NCBI GenBank assembly: GCA_022792535.1
Contig: JAAWBG010000046.1
Coordinates: forward strand, 1-38,637
Length of the DNA stretch: 38,637 nt
Source of the DNA: Lachnospiraceae bacterium
GTDB lineage: Bacteria; Bacillota; Clostridia; Lachnospirales; Lachnospiraceae
Reading direction: 5' to 3'
Shown: one piece after another, positions 15,567 to 25,124 of the stretch
Layout: every line of letters starts with the position of its first letter
Numbering within the stretch: position 1 is the first letter of the stretch
The notes under the pieces: model-generated
Databases searched by the model: none
The model's input: only the letters and a program-made list of their open reading frames with translations
Told to the model about the DNA's origin: nothing
Translations under genes and position numbers: made by a program

Positions 15567-16508
15567 CTACTCTAAGATCAACCGGACGCATCCGTACATG
15601 CCGGCATCATTTCCCAGAGAAGCCAGGGCAAATCTGGTGTCTGCGCAGGAGGGAAATGCCTTTTCCCGGAAAGGCTGTTCCACTGCCTTCAACAATACTT
15701 CTCCTGCTTTGGAGACGCCTCCGCCAAGTACAAATATTTCTGGATCTGCCACACAGGCAATATTGCTCAACGCCTGTCCCAAAATCCGGGCAAATTTTTC
15801 CACGATCTCCCCTGCAGTCTTATCCTGTTTCTTATATGCGTCAAATACATCTTTTGCCGTAACATTTTCCACCTGATCCAGCAGAGATTCTTCATGTTCC
15901 TGTTCTAACCTCTCTCTGGCCAGACGCGCGAGTCCTGTAGCGGAACAATACTGTTCCAGGCATCCCTTTCTTTTGCAGTTACAGGAAATATTTTCATGAG
16001 GATTCACTGTAATATGGCCAATCTCTCCCCCTGCTCCATGAGCGCCTGCCACAATCTTTTCATCAATAATGATTCCGCCGCCTACGCCTGTGCCAAGAGT
16101 CACCATCACCAGACTTTTACAGCCTTTTCCGCCGCCCTGCCACATCTCTCCCAAGGCGGCCACATTGGCGTCATTTCCGGCCTTCACTAAAATTCCGTCC
16201 ATCAACTTTCCCAATTCTTCCGGTATATTTCTATTTTTCCAGCCCAGATTTACACATACTGACACACTTCCATCTGGCTTCACTGGTCCAGGGATTCCTA
16301 CGCCGATTCCCTCTATCTCGTCTTTTCCAATTTTTCGTTCCGCCATTTTCTCACTCAGGGAAGCTGCAATATCTGCGAGAATATTCTTCCCTTCTTCCCT
16401 GGTATCTGTGGGAATCTCCCACTTTTCCACAATCTGTCCCGCAGTCTCAAAAAGTCCTATTTTACAAGTCGTTCCTCCGATATCTACACCAAAACCATAT
16501 TTTTTCAT
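15567..16508 (-). CDS. glcK: ROK family sugar kinase, probable glucokinase
   Basis: The 313-residue protein has the ROK kinase layout: phosphate loop VDIGGTTCKIGLF (about 7-19), GIGVGIPGPV, a sugar-binding KAGNDANVAALGE stretch, TLGTGVGGGIIID, then GGEIGHITVNP and the zinc motif CNCKRKGCLEQYCSATG. The C-terminus contains FVLGGGVSKAGE. Length matches Gram-positive glucokinases, which make glucose-6-phosphate with ATP. The ATG at 16508 has GGAG about 9-10 bases upstream and starts the conserved domain directly. No DNA-binding domain is present, so it is not a ROK repressor. Glucose as substrate is inferred from the family. Confidence 0.9.
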   Translation of the reverse strand: MKKYGFGVDIGGTTCKIGLFETAGQIVEKWEIPTDTREEGKNILADIAASLSEKMAERKIGKDEIEGIGVGIPGPVKPDGSVSVCVNLGWKNRNIPEELGKLMDGILVKAGNDANVAALGEMWQGGGKGCKSLVMVTLGTGVGGGIIIDEKIVAGAHGAGGEIGHITVNPHENISCNCKRKGCLEQYCSATGLARLARERLEQEHEESLLDQVENVTAKDVFDAYKKQDKTAGEIVEKFARILGQALSNIACVADPEIFVLGGGVSKAGEVLLKAVEQPFREKAFPSCADTRFALASLGNDAGMYGCVRLILE

Positions 16509-16549
16509 TGGGCGCCTCTCCTTTTCCATCTCTCATTTTGAATGATTTC

Positions 16550-16578
16550 ATGGTATCACAGTTGCTGTTTACTGGCAA
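16550..16578 (-). promoter_or_regulatory. Promoter of the ROK kinase gene
   Basis: On the minus strand TTGCCA (16578-16573), 17 bases, TACCAT (16555-16550). An AGTTGC/GCAACT inverted repeat overlaps the spacer and -35 region (about 16560-16580) and could be an operator. Confidence 0.6.
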
Positions 16579-16592
16579 CTTCTATTTTTCTT

Positions 16593-16621
16593 TTGATTTT
16601 TCACCCTCCAGGCATTATACT
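16593..16621 (+). promoter_or_regulatory. Promoter of module 1 (PepSY lipoprotein and two-component genes)
   Basis: TTGATT (16593-16598), 17 bases, TATACT (16616-16621), 75 bases before the lipoprotein start. It is back to back with the ROK promoter. Confidence 0.72.
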
Positions 16622-16695
16622 GATATCTATAAGGTAAAATAAATAGATAACTTTAGGAATATAATAAATAAAACGCAAGCAGAAAGGAGCACTTT

Positions 16696-17310
16696 ATGAA
16701 AACAAAAAAATATCTCGCAACGGCCCTTATTTCTATCACTCTTTTGGAAACGGTAACAGGATGCGGTGAAAAAAAAGATATCGGCAAGGATAGAGCCTCC
16801 GAGATCGCCTTAAAAGACGCCAATCTGGAAAAAGCGGACGTCACACGTCTTCGGGTATCTAAGGACAAAGAAGATGGAGATTCTATTTATGAAGTAACTT
16901 TTGCCAGCAGCGACACCGAATACGATTATGAGATCCTGGCTTCCAACGGAGAAATTCTCAGCACAGATTATGAGCAGCTGCCTGCACAGAATACACCGCA
17001 AAGCCAGCCAAACCAACAGAATCCAGCTAATCAGCAAGAGCCAGACAGTCTCCAAGGGCAAGACAGCCTCCAAGGGCAGACGAACCAGCAAGAGCAGCCC
17101 AATCAAGATGTGAAAATCACAATGGAAGAAGCATCACAGCTGGCCTTGGATCGTGTTCCGGGGGCCTCTTCACAGGACTTGAAAATTGAGCTGGATTATG
17201 ACGACGGCATTTACAAATATGAAGGCGATATCATTTATAATCAGAAAGAATATGAATTTGAGATAGACGCTGGCACCGGAGAGTTTCTGGAATGGAAGGA
17301 AGAGCGCTGA
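16696..17310 (+). CDS. Lipoprotein with two PepSY domains and a Gln-rich linker
   Basis: The 204-residue protein has a lipoprotein signal peptide with the lipobox TVTGC (Cys 23), so it should be lipidated and face outward. Domain 1 (about 30-95; RASEIALKDANLEKADVTRL ... YDYEILASNGEIL) and domain 2 (about 140-203; TMEEASQLALDRVPGASSQD ... YEFEIDAGTGEFLEW) are PepSY domains, which often regulate peptidases or accompany sensors. They are joined by a Gln/Asn/Pro linker containing an 18-bp tandem repeat coding DSLQGQ twice. AAGGAG lies before the ATG. The response regulator gene starts 22 bases downstream, so it is probably an accessory to the sensor. That role is inference. Confidence 0.85.
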   Translation: MKTKKYLATALISITLLETVTGCGEKKDIGKDRASEIALKDANLEKADVTRLRVSKDKEDGDSIYEVTFASSDTEYDYEILASNGEILSTDYEQLPAQNTPQSQPNQQNPANQQEPDSLQGQDSLQGQTNQQEQPNQDVKITMEEASQLALDRVPGASSQDLKIELDYDDGIYKYEGDIIYNQKEYEFEIDAGTGEFLEWKEER

Positions 17311-17332
17311 TCCTAAAGCGGGGGTTTAACAT

Positions 17333-18010
17333 ATGACGCATATTTTACTGGTAGAAGACGACAAAAGCATTGTTACAAATTTAACAGAATTTCTCCAGAA
17401 GGAAGGATTTGCCATTACTGCAGTGGATGGCCAGGCAAAAGCCCTGGATCTTTTAGAAACTTCCTCTTCAGAATTCGACTTACTGCTGCTGGATGTTTCC
17501 CTGGCAGATGGAAACGGATTTTCTGTCTGCCGGGCCGCCAAGGCCACCACCAGCCTTCCGGTTATCTTTCTGACCGCTTCCGGAGACGAATACAGTGTAG
17601 TAACTGGACTGGATCTGGGAGCGGACGACTACATTGCCAAACCTTTCCGCCCCAGAGAATTGGTCTCCCGCATCCACAACATTATGCGGCGCTATGGAAA
17701 AGCCAATACGCTGCTGGAACATAAAGATCTGGCTGTGGATGTGATCCGGGGAACAGTCTCTAAAAATGGCCAGGAGATTATTCTGTCCGCCTTGGAATAC
17801 CGGCTCCTTTTATATTTTATCAATAACAAAGGTATTGTCCTGTCACGTTCCCGTCTTCTGGAGGCTCTTTGGGATATTGCCGGAGAGTTTGTCAATGACA
17901 ACACACTGACGGTATACATCAAACGTCTGCGGGAGAAAATCGAAGATGATCCCCAGAATCCCCTCTTAATCACAACCATACGAGGTATGGGATATAAGAT
18001 GGGAGATTAG
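17333..18010 (+). CDS. OmpR/PhoB-family response regulator (module 1)
   Basis: The 225-residue protein has an N-terminal receiver domain with acidic pocket E8-D9-D10, phosphoacceptor D54 (LLLLDVSLADG), T81 and K103 (YIAKPF). The C-terminal winged helix (about 125-225) includes LSALEYRLLLYFINNKG and the recognition-helix region DNTLTVYIKRLREKI, ending TTIRGMGYKMGD. It should bind DNA as a dimer to direct repeats. It lies between the PepSY lipoprotein and its kinase. Its likely target is the 11-bp-spaced repeat upstream of the ABC ATPase gene (19110-19136). RBS: the upstream AAGCGGGGG is imperfect. Confidence 0.95.
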   Translation: MTHILLVEDDKSIVTNLTEFLQKEGFAITAVDGQAKALDLLETSSSEFDLLLLDVSLADGNGFSVCRAAKATTSLPVIFLTASGDEYSVVTGLDLGADDYIAKPFRPRELVSRIHNIMRRYGKANTLLEHKDLAVDVIRGTVSKNGQEIILSALEYRLLLYFINNKGIVLSRSRLLEALWDIAGEFVNDNTLTVYIKRLREKIEDDPQNPLLITTIRGMGYKMGD

Positions 18011-18051
18011 CTTTTAACCACAGATTTTTCATCTGGTAGGAGGACAACCCT

Positions 18052-19050
18052 ATGGAATTTTTTCGCAACCCTGAGATCAGAGCCAGTCTGCTCTGGCACA
18101 CTTTTCTCTTGATTCTCTTTTCCAGTCTGGGATTTTTCCATGACCCCTGGACAGGAACTCTAATAGCCTTCGTTTCCTTTTTATACTTATTTTCTCACTA
18201 TCTGATTACCTGGCGCAGATACCGAAAATTAGCTCAGCTCAGCCATGAAATCGACAACATGCTTCACAATCAGATCCCCATTCATTTTGAAAAATACAGA
18301 GAAGGAGAATTGTCTATTTTAGAAAGCGAGCTGTCTAAAATGACCCTGCGCTTAAAGGAACAAGCCGCCGCCCTGGCCAATGATAAAAAACTTCTGGCAG
18401 ATTCTATGGCGGATATTTCCCATCAGATCCGCTCCCCTTTGACCTCCTCCAATTTAATCTTGTCTCTTCTGACAGATCCAGATCTGATGCCTGAGCGAAG
18501 ACAGCAGCTCCTGCAGGAACTGACTCAGCTTTTGTCCCGGATTGACTGGCTGGTGGAGGCCCTTTTAAAAATATCAAAAATGGACGCCGGAACGGTCCAT
18601 ATGCAGCAAAACCCTATCCTGGCAAAAACTTTAGTCCAGCGTGCCGCAGAACCTTTGATCATCCCTATGGAACTCCGGGAACAGACACTTCTAATCCGCG
18701 GGCCAGAAAACGCCTCTTTTATAGGAGATCTCTCCTGGTCCACAGAAGCTGTTTTGAATATTTTAAAAAACTGTATGGAACATACGCCTTTTGGAGGCCG
18801 CATCTCCATTACTTTTTCTGAAAATGCCATTTTCACAGAATTTGTCATTGAAGATAATGGCCCTGGCTTCGACAAAGAAGATCTTCCTCATTTATTTGAA
18901 CGGTTTTACAAAGGAAAACATGCCTCGGAACAGAGCGTAGGCATCGGCCTTGCTCTGGCCCGTATGATTATCTCTCAGCAGAATGGAACATTGAAAGCGG
19001 AAAACCGTCCCGAAGGCGGCGCTAGATTTACGATAAAATTTTATCGGTGA
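18052..19050 (+). CDS. Sensor histidine kinase with two short-loop membrane helices (module 1)
   Basis: The 332-residue kinase has two membrane helices (about 12-29 and 34-52) separated by only a few residues, so there is almost no extracellular sensor domain. This is the intramembrane-sensing layout, in which a partner transporter or lipoprotein usually does the sensing. The H-box is MADISHQIRSPLTSSN with H124. The ATPase part has an N-box (ILKNCMEHTPFGG), G1 (IEDNGPGF), F-box (LFERFYKG) and G2 (GIGLALARMI). AGGAGG lies before the ATG. It follows the regulator by 41 bases and precedes the ABC pair, which has its own promoter. Confidence 0.93.
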   Translation: MEFFRNPEIRASLLWHTFLLILFSSLGFFHDPWTGTLIAFVSFLYLFSHYLITWRRYRKLAQLSHEIDNMLHNQIPIHFEKYREGELSILESELSKMTLRLKEQAAALANDKKLLADSMADISHQIRSPLTSSNLILSLLTDPDLMPERRQQLLQELTQLLSRIDWLVEALLKISKMDAGTVHMQQNPILAKTLVQRAAEPLIIPMELREQTLLIRGPENASFIGDLSWSTEAVLNILKNCMEHTPFGGRISITFSENAIFTEFVIEDNGPGFDKEDLPHLFERFYKGKHASEQSVGIGLALARMIISQQNGTLKAENRPEGGARFTIKFYR

Positions 19051-19100
19051 TTTCTGCTGACAATAAATTCTCTCTAACCTTTTATCCTAATCTCTTTTGG

Positions 19101-19153
19101 TGACAATTTTGTCACAGAGAAGTCACTGCTCTGTCATTCTGCCTGGTTACAAT
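19101..19153 (+). promoter_or_regulatory. Operator and promoter of the module 1 ABC transporter
   Basis: TGTCA (19110-19114), AGTCA (19121-19125) and TGTCA (19132-19136) are spaced exactly 11 bp apart. The first belongs to the palindrome TGACA-ATTT-TGTCA (19101-19114). A -10 TACAAT (19148-19153) begins 16 bp after the start of the last repeat, and no good -35 is present. This is the layout of an OmpR/PhoB-type activator site replacing the -35. The cognate regulator is presumably the one at 17333. Confidence 0.7.
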
Positions 19154-19190
19154 AATAAATAACATAATAAGAAAAGAGGATGATATTTAT

Positions 19191-19874
19191 ATGGAAATTT
19201 TACGAGCAGAACATCTCACAAAAATTTATGGTTCTGGTGAAAATCAAGTAAAGGCATTAGACGATATCTCTTTTTCTGTGGAAAAAGGAGAATTTCTGGC
19301 TATTATCGGCCCTTCTGGTTCTGGAAAATCTACGCTGCTGCATGTGCTGGGAGGCGTAGACATTCCAACCTCCGGCAAAGTATTTATGGAAGAAACGGAC
19401 GTCTATGCCCAAAATGAAAGTCAGCTTGCTGTATTCCGCAGACGTCAGGTGGGATTGATTTATCAATTCTACAATTTGATCCCTGTTTTAAATGTGACGG
19501 AAAACATGACCCTTCCCGTTCTGATGGACAGCCGGGAAGTGAACCAGCAGCGTTTAGAAGAACTGCTGGAGATTTTATCTCTAAAGGGACGGGAAAACCA
19601 CCTGCCTAACCAATTATCCGGCGGCCAGCAGCAGCGTGTTTCCATCGGCCGGGCTCTCATGAACGCTCCGGCAGTGGTTCTCGCCGACGAGCCTACTGGA
19701 AACCTGGATTCTAAAAACAGCCAGGAAATTGTGGAACTGCTAAAATATTCCAATGAAAAATATAAACAGACGCTGATCGTCATCACGCATGATGAAAATA
19801 TCGCCTTGCAGGCTAACCGGGTGATCGCCCTGGAAGATGGAAAAATCATAAGAGACGAGGTGATCCGTTCATGA
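19191..19874 (+). CDS. ABC transporter ATP-binding protein (module 1, MacB/LolD-like)
   Basis: The 227-residue protein is a complete nucleotide-binding subunit: Walker [10 protein letters not shown] (40-48), Q-loop [16 protein letters not shown], signature [15 protein letters not shown], Walker [14 protein letters not shown] and H-loop VITHD. It is of the class that pairs with FtsX-type permeases, which act by mechanotransmission or export rather than import. The stop overlaps the permease start by ATGA, so the two are translationally coupled. AGAGGATG lies before the start. It has its own regulated promoter just upstream. Confidence 0.95.
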   Translation: MEILRAEHLTKIYGSGENQVKALDDISFSVEKGEFLAIIGPSGSGKSTLLHVLGGVDIPTSGKVFMEETDVYAQNESQLAVFRRRQVGLIYQFYNLIPVLNVTENMTLPVLMDSREVNQQRLEELLEILSLKGRENHLPNQLSGGQQQRVSIGRALMNAPAVVLADEPTGNLDSKNSQEIVELLKYSNEKYKQTLIVITHDENIALQANRVIALEDGKIIRDEVIRS

Positions 19875-22765
19875 ATATTTTTCAAAAAGTCACTTTAAAA
19901 AATTTAAAAGAAAACCGTACCCGGACGCTGGTTACCATTGTGGGGATTATCCTTTCCTCCGCTATGTTTACCGCCACCATTGTCAGCATTTCCTCTCTCC
20001 GGCACTGGTTGATTCAGTCTACGCTTTATGAAAATGGAGACTGGTACGGAGCAGTCTACAATATCTCAGCCTCTTCCTCCGATACTATTCGTTCTGACGA
20101 CCGCCTTCAAGAGACCGTCTCCATGGAACTTCTTGGCTATTCTGAACTGAAAGACTGCGTCAACGAATATAAGCCTTATCTGTGCGTCTATGGCATCCAG
20201 CAGGACTTTACCAATATGATGCCGATTCATCTCACCCAGGGACGGATGCCGGAAAACAGCAAGGAACTTCTGCTTCCTGATCACCTGGCCTCCAATGGAA
20301 ACGTACAATATGATCTGAAAGAGACTTTGACTCTCCATCTGTCCGATCGTCTGGATAGCTTTGGAAACTTCCTGAACAATCAGACTCCTTATCTGGATAA
20401 AAACGCAGGCTATGTAAAACAGGATAATTCCTATTATAGAAAAGGAGAAGAAGATTCTTCCCAGGAAAACACCTCTGTCACAGAACATCTCCAAGAAAAG
20501 GAGACAAAGACTTATACTATCGTAGGTTTTTATGAGCGGCCCTCCTACGAAGATTATTCCGCTCCTGGCTACACAGCTCTGACTGTGGGAGATAACAGCA
20601 AAGAACACTTCTATGATCTGTACGTGCGCACAAAGTCTGGAAAATATGCTGTTCCTCAGATCAACAGCATGTTCTCAGAACTAGAAGAAGACGGCGTTAC
20701 CTGGAAATTGAATTATGATCTGCTGCGTCTCTATGGCTATTCAGGAGAAAGCCGCTACAATCAGGTTTTATTCAGCCTTGGAATTATATTGATTCTGATT
20801 ATCATGTTCGGCTCTATCTCTCTGATTTATAATGCCTTTTCCATTTCTGTCAGTGAACGCACCCGTCAATTCGGACTGTTGTCCTCTATTGGCGCCACTC
20901 GGAAGCAATTGACCAAAAGCGTGTTGTTTGAAGCTTCCTTTTTAGGCTGTATCGGCATTCCTCTGGGACTTTTATCTGGTTTTCTAGGGATTGGAGTCAC
21001 TTTCTTCCTGACAAAAGATATGATTATCAGCGTCCTTGGCCTTCCTGGAACCTTTCATGGCCCTGGCCAAAAACTGCTGGGAGGCTATGAATCAGCCAGA
21101 ATGGCCCAGGCTTTCGGCCCTATTGATCAGATTTCCATGAGTCCTCATCTTTCTCTGCCTGCGCTGTTTTTAGCCATCGCTATCTCTTTGCTGACCATTC
21201 TGATCTCTGCTTACATTCCGGTAAAACGGGCATTGAAAAAGTCAGCCATTGACGCCATCCGTCAGACCAATGATATTGCCATCCGGCCTGGAAAAGTGAA
21301 AACTTCTCATTTTACGGAAAAAGTATTTGGCTTTGAAGGAATGATCGCCACAAAAAATTACAAAAGAAACCGCAGAAAATACCGGGCAACAGTGATCTCT
21401 CTGTTCTTAAGTATTGTACTGTTTATTTCTACCAGCAGCTGGTGTTCCTACTTGACAAAATCTATGGGAGAAGTTTTGGACGATCATGGATACGATATCT
21501 TTTATCTCAAACATTCTGACGTCAATTATTCTACAGATACCCTGCGTTCTGAATTGGCTCAGACAGAAGGAATTACAGCCTCTACCTATTTTTCCAACCT
21601 ATACTTATCCGGCTCTGTGAACACTGCTGCAACCAGTTCCCAATACCTGGGTTATCAAAAAACTCTGGCACAGCAGTTAGATGAAGTATATCAAAAATAT
21701 GATAAAGCCACTATGGATGTTCGTTTGATCTTCCTGGAAGATCACAGCTTCCGCCGCTATCTAAAAGAACAGAATCTGCCGGAATCTGTATTTTTCAATC
21801 ATGAAAAACCTGCTGCAGTTCTTGTAAATTCTCTGCAGTCCTACAATGGCAATAATGGAAAATACTATGCATACCCGCTGCTTTCCGATACGGAAGCTGC
21901 CGATATGAAACTATACGTAACCCGTCAAATGAACTTCGACTATGGCGGTTATGTGGGTACAGACGAAGAGACTGGAGAACTTTGCTACAATTATTGGGAT
22001 TCCTCGGATAAAGAGTTAAAGATGCCCCTGGAAGAAGCCTGCCAGGAAATTCCCATTTCCATTGGCGCAGCCCAGACAGAAGCCCCTGATTTCTTTTCCA
22101 ACAGCTCTTCCTATACGCAGTTGTTTTATCCTTACAGCCTGATGGACGACGTATTTTCTGATCTGGACCCTGAGACGGAATACCAGGAAATTTACCAATT
22201 GCCCTACAGCAAAATAGCCTCGGACCAATTGCTGTTCCAATGTGAGAACCACACAAAAGTAACGGCTGATCTGACAAAACTACTGATGGAAAAGGGTCTT
22301 CCTTCCGAAAATCTCCATGATTACGCCGCCAGCATCGAAAGCGACCGGGCCATGATAACAGTTGTCAACGTATTTGCCTTTGGATTTATTACTTTAATCT
22401 CATTGATTGCAGCGGCAAATGTATTTAACACCATTTCCACCAATGTCAATCTCCGCCGCAGAGAATTTGCCATGCTAAAATCCATCGGCATGACCCCCAA
22501 AGGGTTTCAGAAAATGATGAATTTTGAATGCCTGCTCTATGGATTCAAGGGCCTGCTGTACGGAATCCCCGTATCCTTCCTGATCACTTGGCTGATCTAC
22601 CGTTCCATCTCTGCAGGATTAGAAGCAGGATTCTTCATTCCCTGGCACAGTATCGCTATTGCAGTGGGCAGCGTATTTCTGGTAGTATTTGCCACCATGG
22701 TCTATTCCATGAAGAAAATCCAGAAAGAAAACACCATTGACGTACTGAAAAATGAAAATCTATAA
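19871..22765 (+). CDS. FtsX-type ABC transporter permease, 964 residues (module 1)
   Basis: The protein has two FtsX units. Helix 1 (about 18-40) is followed by a large extracellular domain (about 42-295), then three helices (about 300-450) with the FtsX signature region [20 protein letters not shown]. Another helix at about 510-530 precedes a second extracellular domain (530-820), and three C-terminal helices end the protein, with [20 protein letters not shown]. It is longer than BceB-type permeases (about 650) and has two big outer domains rather than one. Proteins of this type handle antimicrobial peptides, lipoproteins or signals. The substrate here is unknown; an envelope-stress or peptide-detoxification role is inferred from the kinase and operon. 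Confidence 0.9.
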   Translation: MNIFQKVTLKNLKENRTRTLVTIVGIILSSAMFTATIVSISSLRHWLIQSTLYENGDWYGAVYNISASSSDTIRSDDRLQETVSMELLGYSELKDCVNEYKPYLCVYGIQQDFTNMMPIHLTQGRMPENSKELLLPDHLASNGNVQYDLKETLTLHLSDRLDSFGNFLNNQTPYLDKNAGYVKQDNSYYRKGEEDSSQENTSVTEHLQEKETKTYTIVGFYERPSYEDYSAPGYTALTVGDNSKEHFYDLYVRTKSGKYAVPQINSMFSELEEDGVTWKLNYDLLRLYGYSGESRYNQVLFSLGIILILIIMFGSISLIYNAFSISVSERTRQFGLLSSIGATRKQLTKSVLFEASFLGCIGIPLGLLSGFLGIGVTFFLTKDMIISVLGLPGTFHGPGQKLLGGYESARMAQAFGPIDQISMSPHLSLPALFLAIAISLLTILISAYIPVKRALKKSAIDAIRQTNDIAIRPGKVKTSHFTEKVFGFEGMIATKNYKRNRRKYRATVISLFLSIVLFISTSSWCSYLTKSMGEVLDDHGYDIFYLKHSDVNYSTDTLRSELAQTEGITASTYFSNLYLSGSVNTAATSSQYLGYQKTLAQQLDEVYQKYDKATMDVRLIFLEDHSFRRYLKEQNLPESVFFNHEKPAAVLVNSLQSYNGNNGKYYAYPLLSDTEAADMKLYVTRQMNFDYGGYVGTDEETGELCYNYWDSSDKELKMPLEEACQEIPISIGAAQTEAPDFFSNSSSYTQLFYPYSLMDDVFSDLDPETEYQEIYQLPYSKIASDQLLFQCENHTKVTADLTKLLMEKGLPSENLHDYAASIESDRAMITVVNVFAFGFITLISLIAAANVFNTISTNVNLRRREFAMLKSIGMTPKGFQKMMNFECLLYGFKGLLYGIPVSFLITWLIYRSISAGLEAGFFIPWHSIAIAVGSVFLVVFATMVYSMKKIQKENTIDVLKNENL

Positions 22766-22811
22766 CTATCATTTTGTATCTGTACAAAGCCATTAAGAAC
22801 AAAGCGGACAG

Positions 22812-22860
22812 GTCCACTTCAACTCCCTGAATCCCTCATTCATGAGGGATCTGGACGTTT
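22812..22860 (+). terminator. Terminator candidate after the module 1 permease
   Basis: ATCCCTCAT/ATGAGGGAT (22831-22850), a 9-bp stem, is nested in GTCCA/TGGAC (22812-22816 and 22852-22856) and followed by GTTTT. Confidence 0.6.
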
Positions 22861-23053
22861 TGCTGCGCCGAGCAGAATTGCGAAGCAATATTTTACCTCT
22901 TGTGCGAGCGCGCATATTATTTTTATCTTATAGGAATATACTTTCACGCTTTAGCGGGACAAGGTCTTTCTTATAAGACAAGAAAGAATCCTGCTTCGCA
23001 GGATTCTCCGCCTGCGGCGGGCCGCTCTTGCGGTTCATTTCCTTTCCGCCGCA
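22861..23053. repeat. Multi-hairpin intergenic repeat, copy A (81-bp core 22973-23053)
   Basis: A run of small palindromes fills the gap between the converging permease and PBP genes: ATTGC-GAA-GCAAT, GTGCGAGCGC (22902-22911), a longer imperfect stem (22927-22977), AGAATCCTGC/GCAGGATTCT, CCGCC/GGCGG and CCGC/GCGG. The 81-bp core matches copy B (38391-38471) at 77 of 81 positions. It ends 6 bases from the PBP stop codon. TGCGGCGG inside the core can pair either with the adjacent CCGCC or with CCGCCGCA at the end of the core, giving two alternative folds. Confidence 0.85.
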
Positions 23054-23059
23054 ATTTCT

Positions 23060-25099
23060 TTATTCCTGTTCCTTCTGCAGTCCCTCCAAATATTCCTCGT
23101 CATCCAAAGGAGCTTTATTCTCATCAATATAAGGCAGGAAATTCACAGGTTCCAGTCCCTGATGAATCTGTTCCATAAAAGTCTTCCAAATACTTCCAGG
23201 ATAACTGGATCCCGTCAAGCCTGGAATCTCTCTTGGCATATCATAGCCTACCCAGACGCTGGTGGTATAGTAGCCGGTATATCCTACAAACCATCCATCT
23301 TTGTTGTCGTTGGTAGTTCCCGTCTTTCCGGCGCAGGGCATATTGCCAAAAGCAAGCCCCCGTCCAGTTCCTTCCTGGATTACCGACACCATCATGTCTG
23401 TCATCATCCGGGCTGCGTTCATTTTATAAACATCTACTTCTTCATTTTTAGTCTCCAGAATCACATTTTCCTCTGAATCAGTAATCTTCACAATGCAGGT
23501 AGGCTCCCGGTACTTTCCATCATTTACAATGGTCGTATAGCCAGCGGCCATCTCCACCGCCGAGACGCCATTGGTAAATCCCCCCAGAGCGCTGGTGGGA
23601 CGTTCGTCTCTGGAATCCAGTCTGGAAAATTTCATTGCTTTCAGATAAGACAGTCCCGTCTTGGGGGTCAGTTCCTCCAACAGATTCCAGGCTACCGTGT
23701 TTTTAGACTTCTGGACTGCATACCGCAGGGTAATATCCCCTTCATAATAATCCCCGGCATTGGAAGGTCCTTCTTCTGTTTTCACATCCTGCACAATAGT
23801 ATCCGGGGTATATTTTTCTTCCAGAGCAGGCGTGTACACAATCAATGGCTTGATACTGCTGCCTGGCTGGCGAAAACTCTGATATGCCCGATTCAAGGTA
23901 TAACCAGGAAGATTCTGGTTTCTTCCTCCTACAATTGCCTTCACGTATCCAGTGTGATTGTCAATACACACAGCCGAACTCTGCAGAGCATAAACCCCTT
24001 CTTCATTCTGCTCTGTAAATTCTGCCAGGTTTTGATCCACCGCATTCTGCAGAAGCTGCTGCATATCCAAATTGATGGAAGTATAGATTCTGTACCCTTC
24101 TGTATAAAGGCTCTTCTGGCATTCTCCGTACAATTCCTCATAATCTTCTTCGTATTTTTGTTTTTCCTCTTCTGAAGAGAACTCTGTCTTAAACTTGAAG
24201 CCCTGCTGCTGCATCAATGCCCGGACGGCACAATAATAAGTATAGGTCTCCACATAGTCATTTTTTGTCTTCTCTGGACGGTTCAATGTGATGGTCTCTG
24301 ATTTTGCCTGCTCGCAAGTAGTCTGATTGATTTTGCCGTCCTCTAACATCTGATATAAGATGCGGTCCCGCCGCTTGAGGGTATGATCCATCTTTGTCAC
24401 CGGATCATAGAGACTGGGATTATTAGGGATCGCACACAGAAATGCAATCTGGGACAGCGTCAGATTTTTGGCGTCTGTATTAAAATATCCCTTGCTTGCC
24501 GCCTGAATTCCGTAATACCCATTTCCAAAATACACATTATTCAGATAAAACTCCATAATCTTATCTTTGCTGTAGATCTTTTCCAAACCAACCGCAATAA
24601 ACATCTCTTCAATCTTGCGCTGCCAGGTACGTTCCTGGGTCAAAAAGGTGATCTTGGCAAGCTGCTGGGTAATTGTGCTTCCTCCCTGGGTCACCTCTCC
24701 ATTTTCAGCCATTGCCTTGGCGGCCCGGAGAATCGCTTTCACGTCAATTCCATTGTGACGGTAAAACTTTTTATCTTCAATACTGATCATGGCTGCAACC
24801 GCATAGGCCGGAATATCCTTGTACTCCAGATAATATACGTCTTTCTCCCCTTTCAGGGTAGAGATCAATTTTCCATCTGCATCATACACCAGACTGGTCT
24901 GAACAGAGCGGAAGGTTTCCTCGCTGGATTTTTGTACCAGCACTCTTGCCTCCTGCTGCAAAGCGCTCACTTCCTGAGCATAACCTCCGAAATAATACCA
25001 GCCCAGCCCAGCGGCCACTACCAGCAGCAAAAAAATCTGTAGTTTTGCAAAAAACCAAAAGACGCGATATTTTTTCTTCTTCTTTTTCTTCTTACTCAT
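23060..25099 (-). CDS. Class A penicillin-binding protein (PBP1A-type, bifunctional)
   Basis: The 679-residue enzyme polymerises glycan and cross-links peptides at the outer face of the membrane. It has a very basic cytosolic start (eight Lys in a row), a membrane helix (about 20-38), a GT51 transglycosylase domain (about 65-245; catalytic E108 in SIEDKKFYRHNG, then GGSTITQQLAK and YLNNVYFGNGYYG), a linker, and a transpeptidase domain with SSIK (S414-K417), SKN (465-467) and KTG (592-594). Length is normal. AGGA precedes the ATG. It is 25 bases downstream of the YhaN-like gene, an unusual partner for a PBP, and ends in a hairpin repeat. Confidence 0.95.
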   Translation of the reverse strand: MSKKKKKKKKYRVFWFFAKLQIFLLLVVAAGLGWYYFGGYAQEVSALQQEARVLVQKSSEETFRSVQTSLVYDADGKLISTLKGEKDVYYLEYKDIPAYAVAAMISIEDKKFYRHNGIDVKAILRAAKAMAENGEVTQGGSTITQQLAKITFLTQERTWQRKIEEMFIAVGLEKIYSKDKIMEFYLNNVYFGNGYYGIQAASKGYFNTDAKNLTLSQIAFLCAIPNNPSLYDPVTKMDHTLKRRDRILYQMLEDGKINQTTCEQAKSETITLNRPEKTKNDYVETYTYYCAVRALMQQQGFKFKTEFSSEEEKQKYEEDYEELYGECQKSLYTEGYRIYTSINLDMQQLLQNAVDQNLAEFTEQNEEGVYALQSSAVCIDNHTGYVKAIVGGRNQNLPGYTLNRAYQSFRQPGSSIKPLIVYTPALEEKYTPDTIVQDVKTEEGPSNAGDYYEGDITLRYAVQKSKNTVAWNLLEELTPKTGLSYLKAMKFSRLDSRDERPTSALGGFTNGVSAVEMAAGYTTIVNDGKYREPTCIVKITDSEENVILETKNEEVDVYKMNAARMMTDMMVSVIQEGTGRGLAFGNMPCAGKTGTTNDNKDGWFVGYTGYYTTSVWVGYDMPREIPGLTGSSYPGSIWKTFMEQIHQGLEPVNFLPYIDENKAPLDDEEYLEGLQKEQE

Positions 25100-25124
25100 A
25101 ATTTATCCTGTTATATTCGTCCTG

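Noticed and set aside
19191-22765. Naming the ABC pairs bceAB
   Set aside because: The operon logic is similar, but the permeases are 964 and 843 residues with two large outer domains each, unlike BceB (about 650, one domain).
22861-23053. Hairpin repeats considered as a CRISPR array
   Set aside because: No regular repeat-spacer pattern and no cas genes; the two copies are 15 kb apart.
22900-23178. Open frame across repeat copy A, sharing a peptide with a frame across copy B (38276-38593)
   Set aside because: The likeness comes from the repeat DNA. The base differences between copies change three amino acids but keep the stems, the opposite of coding selection.
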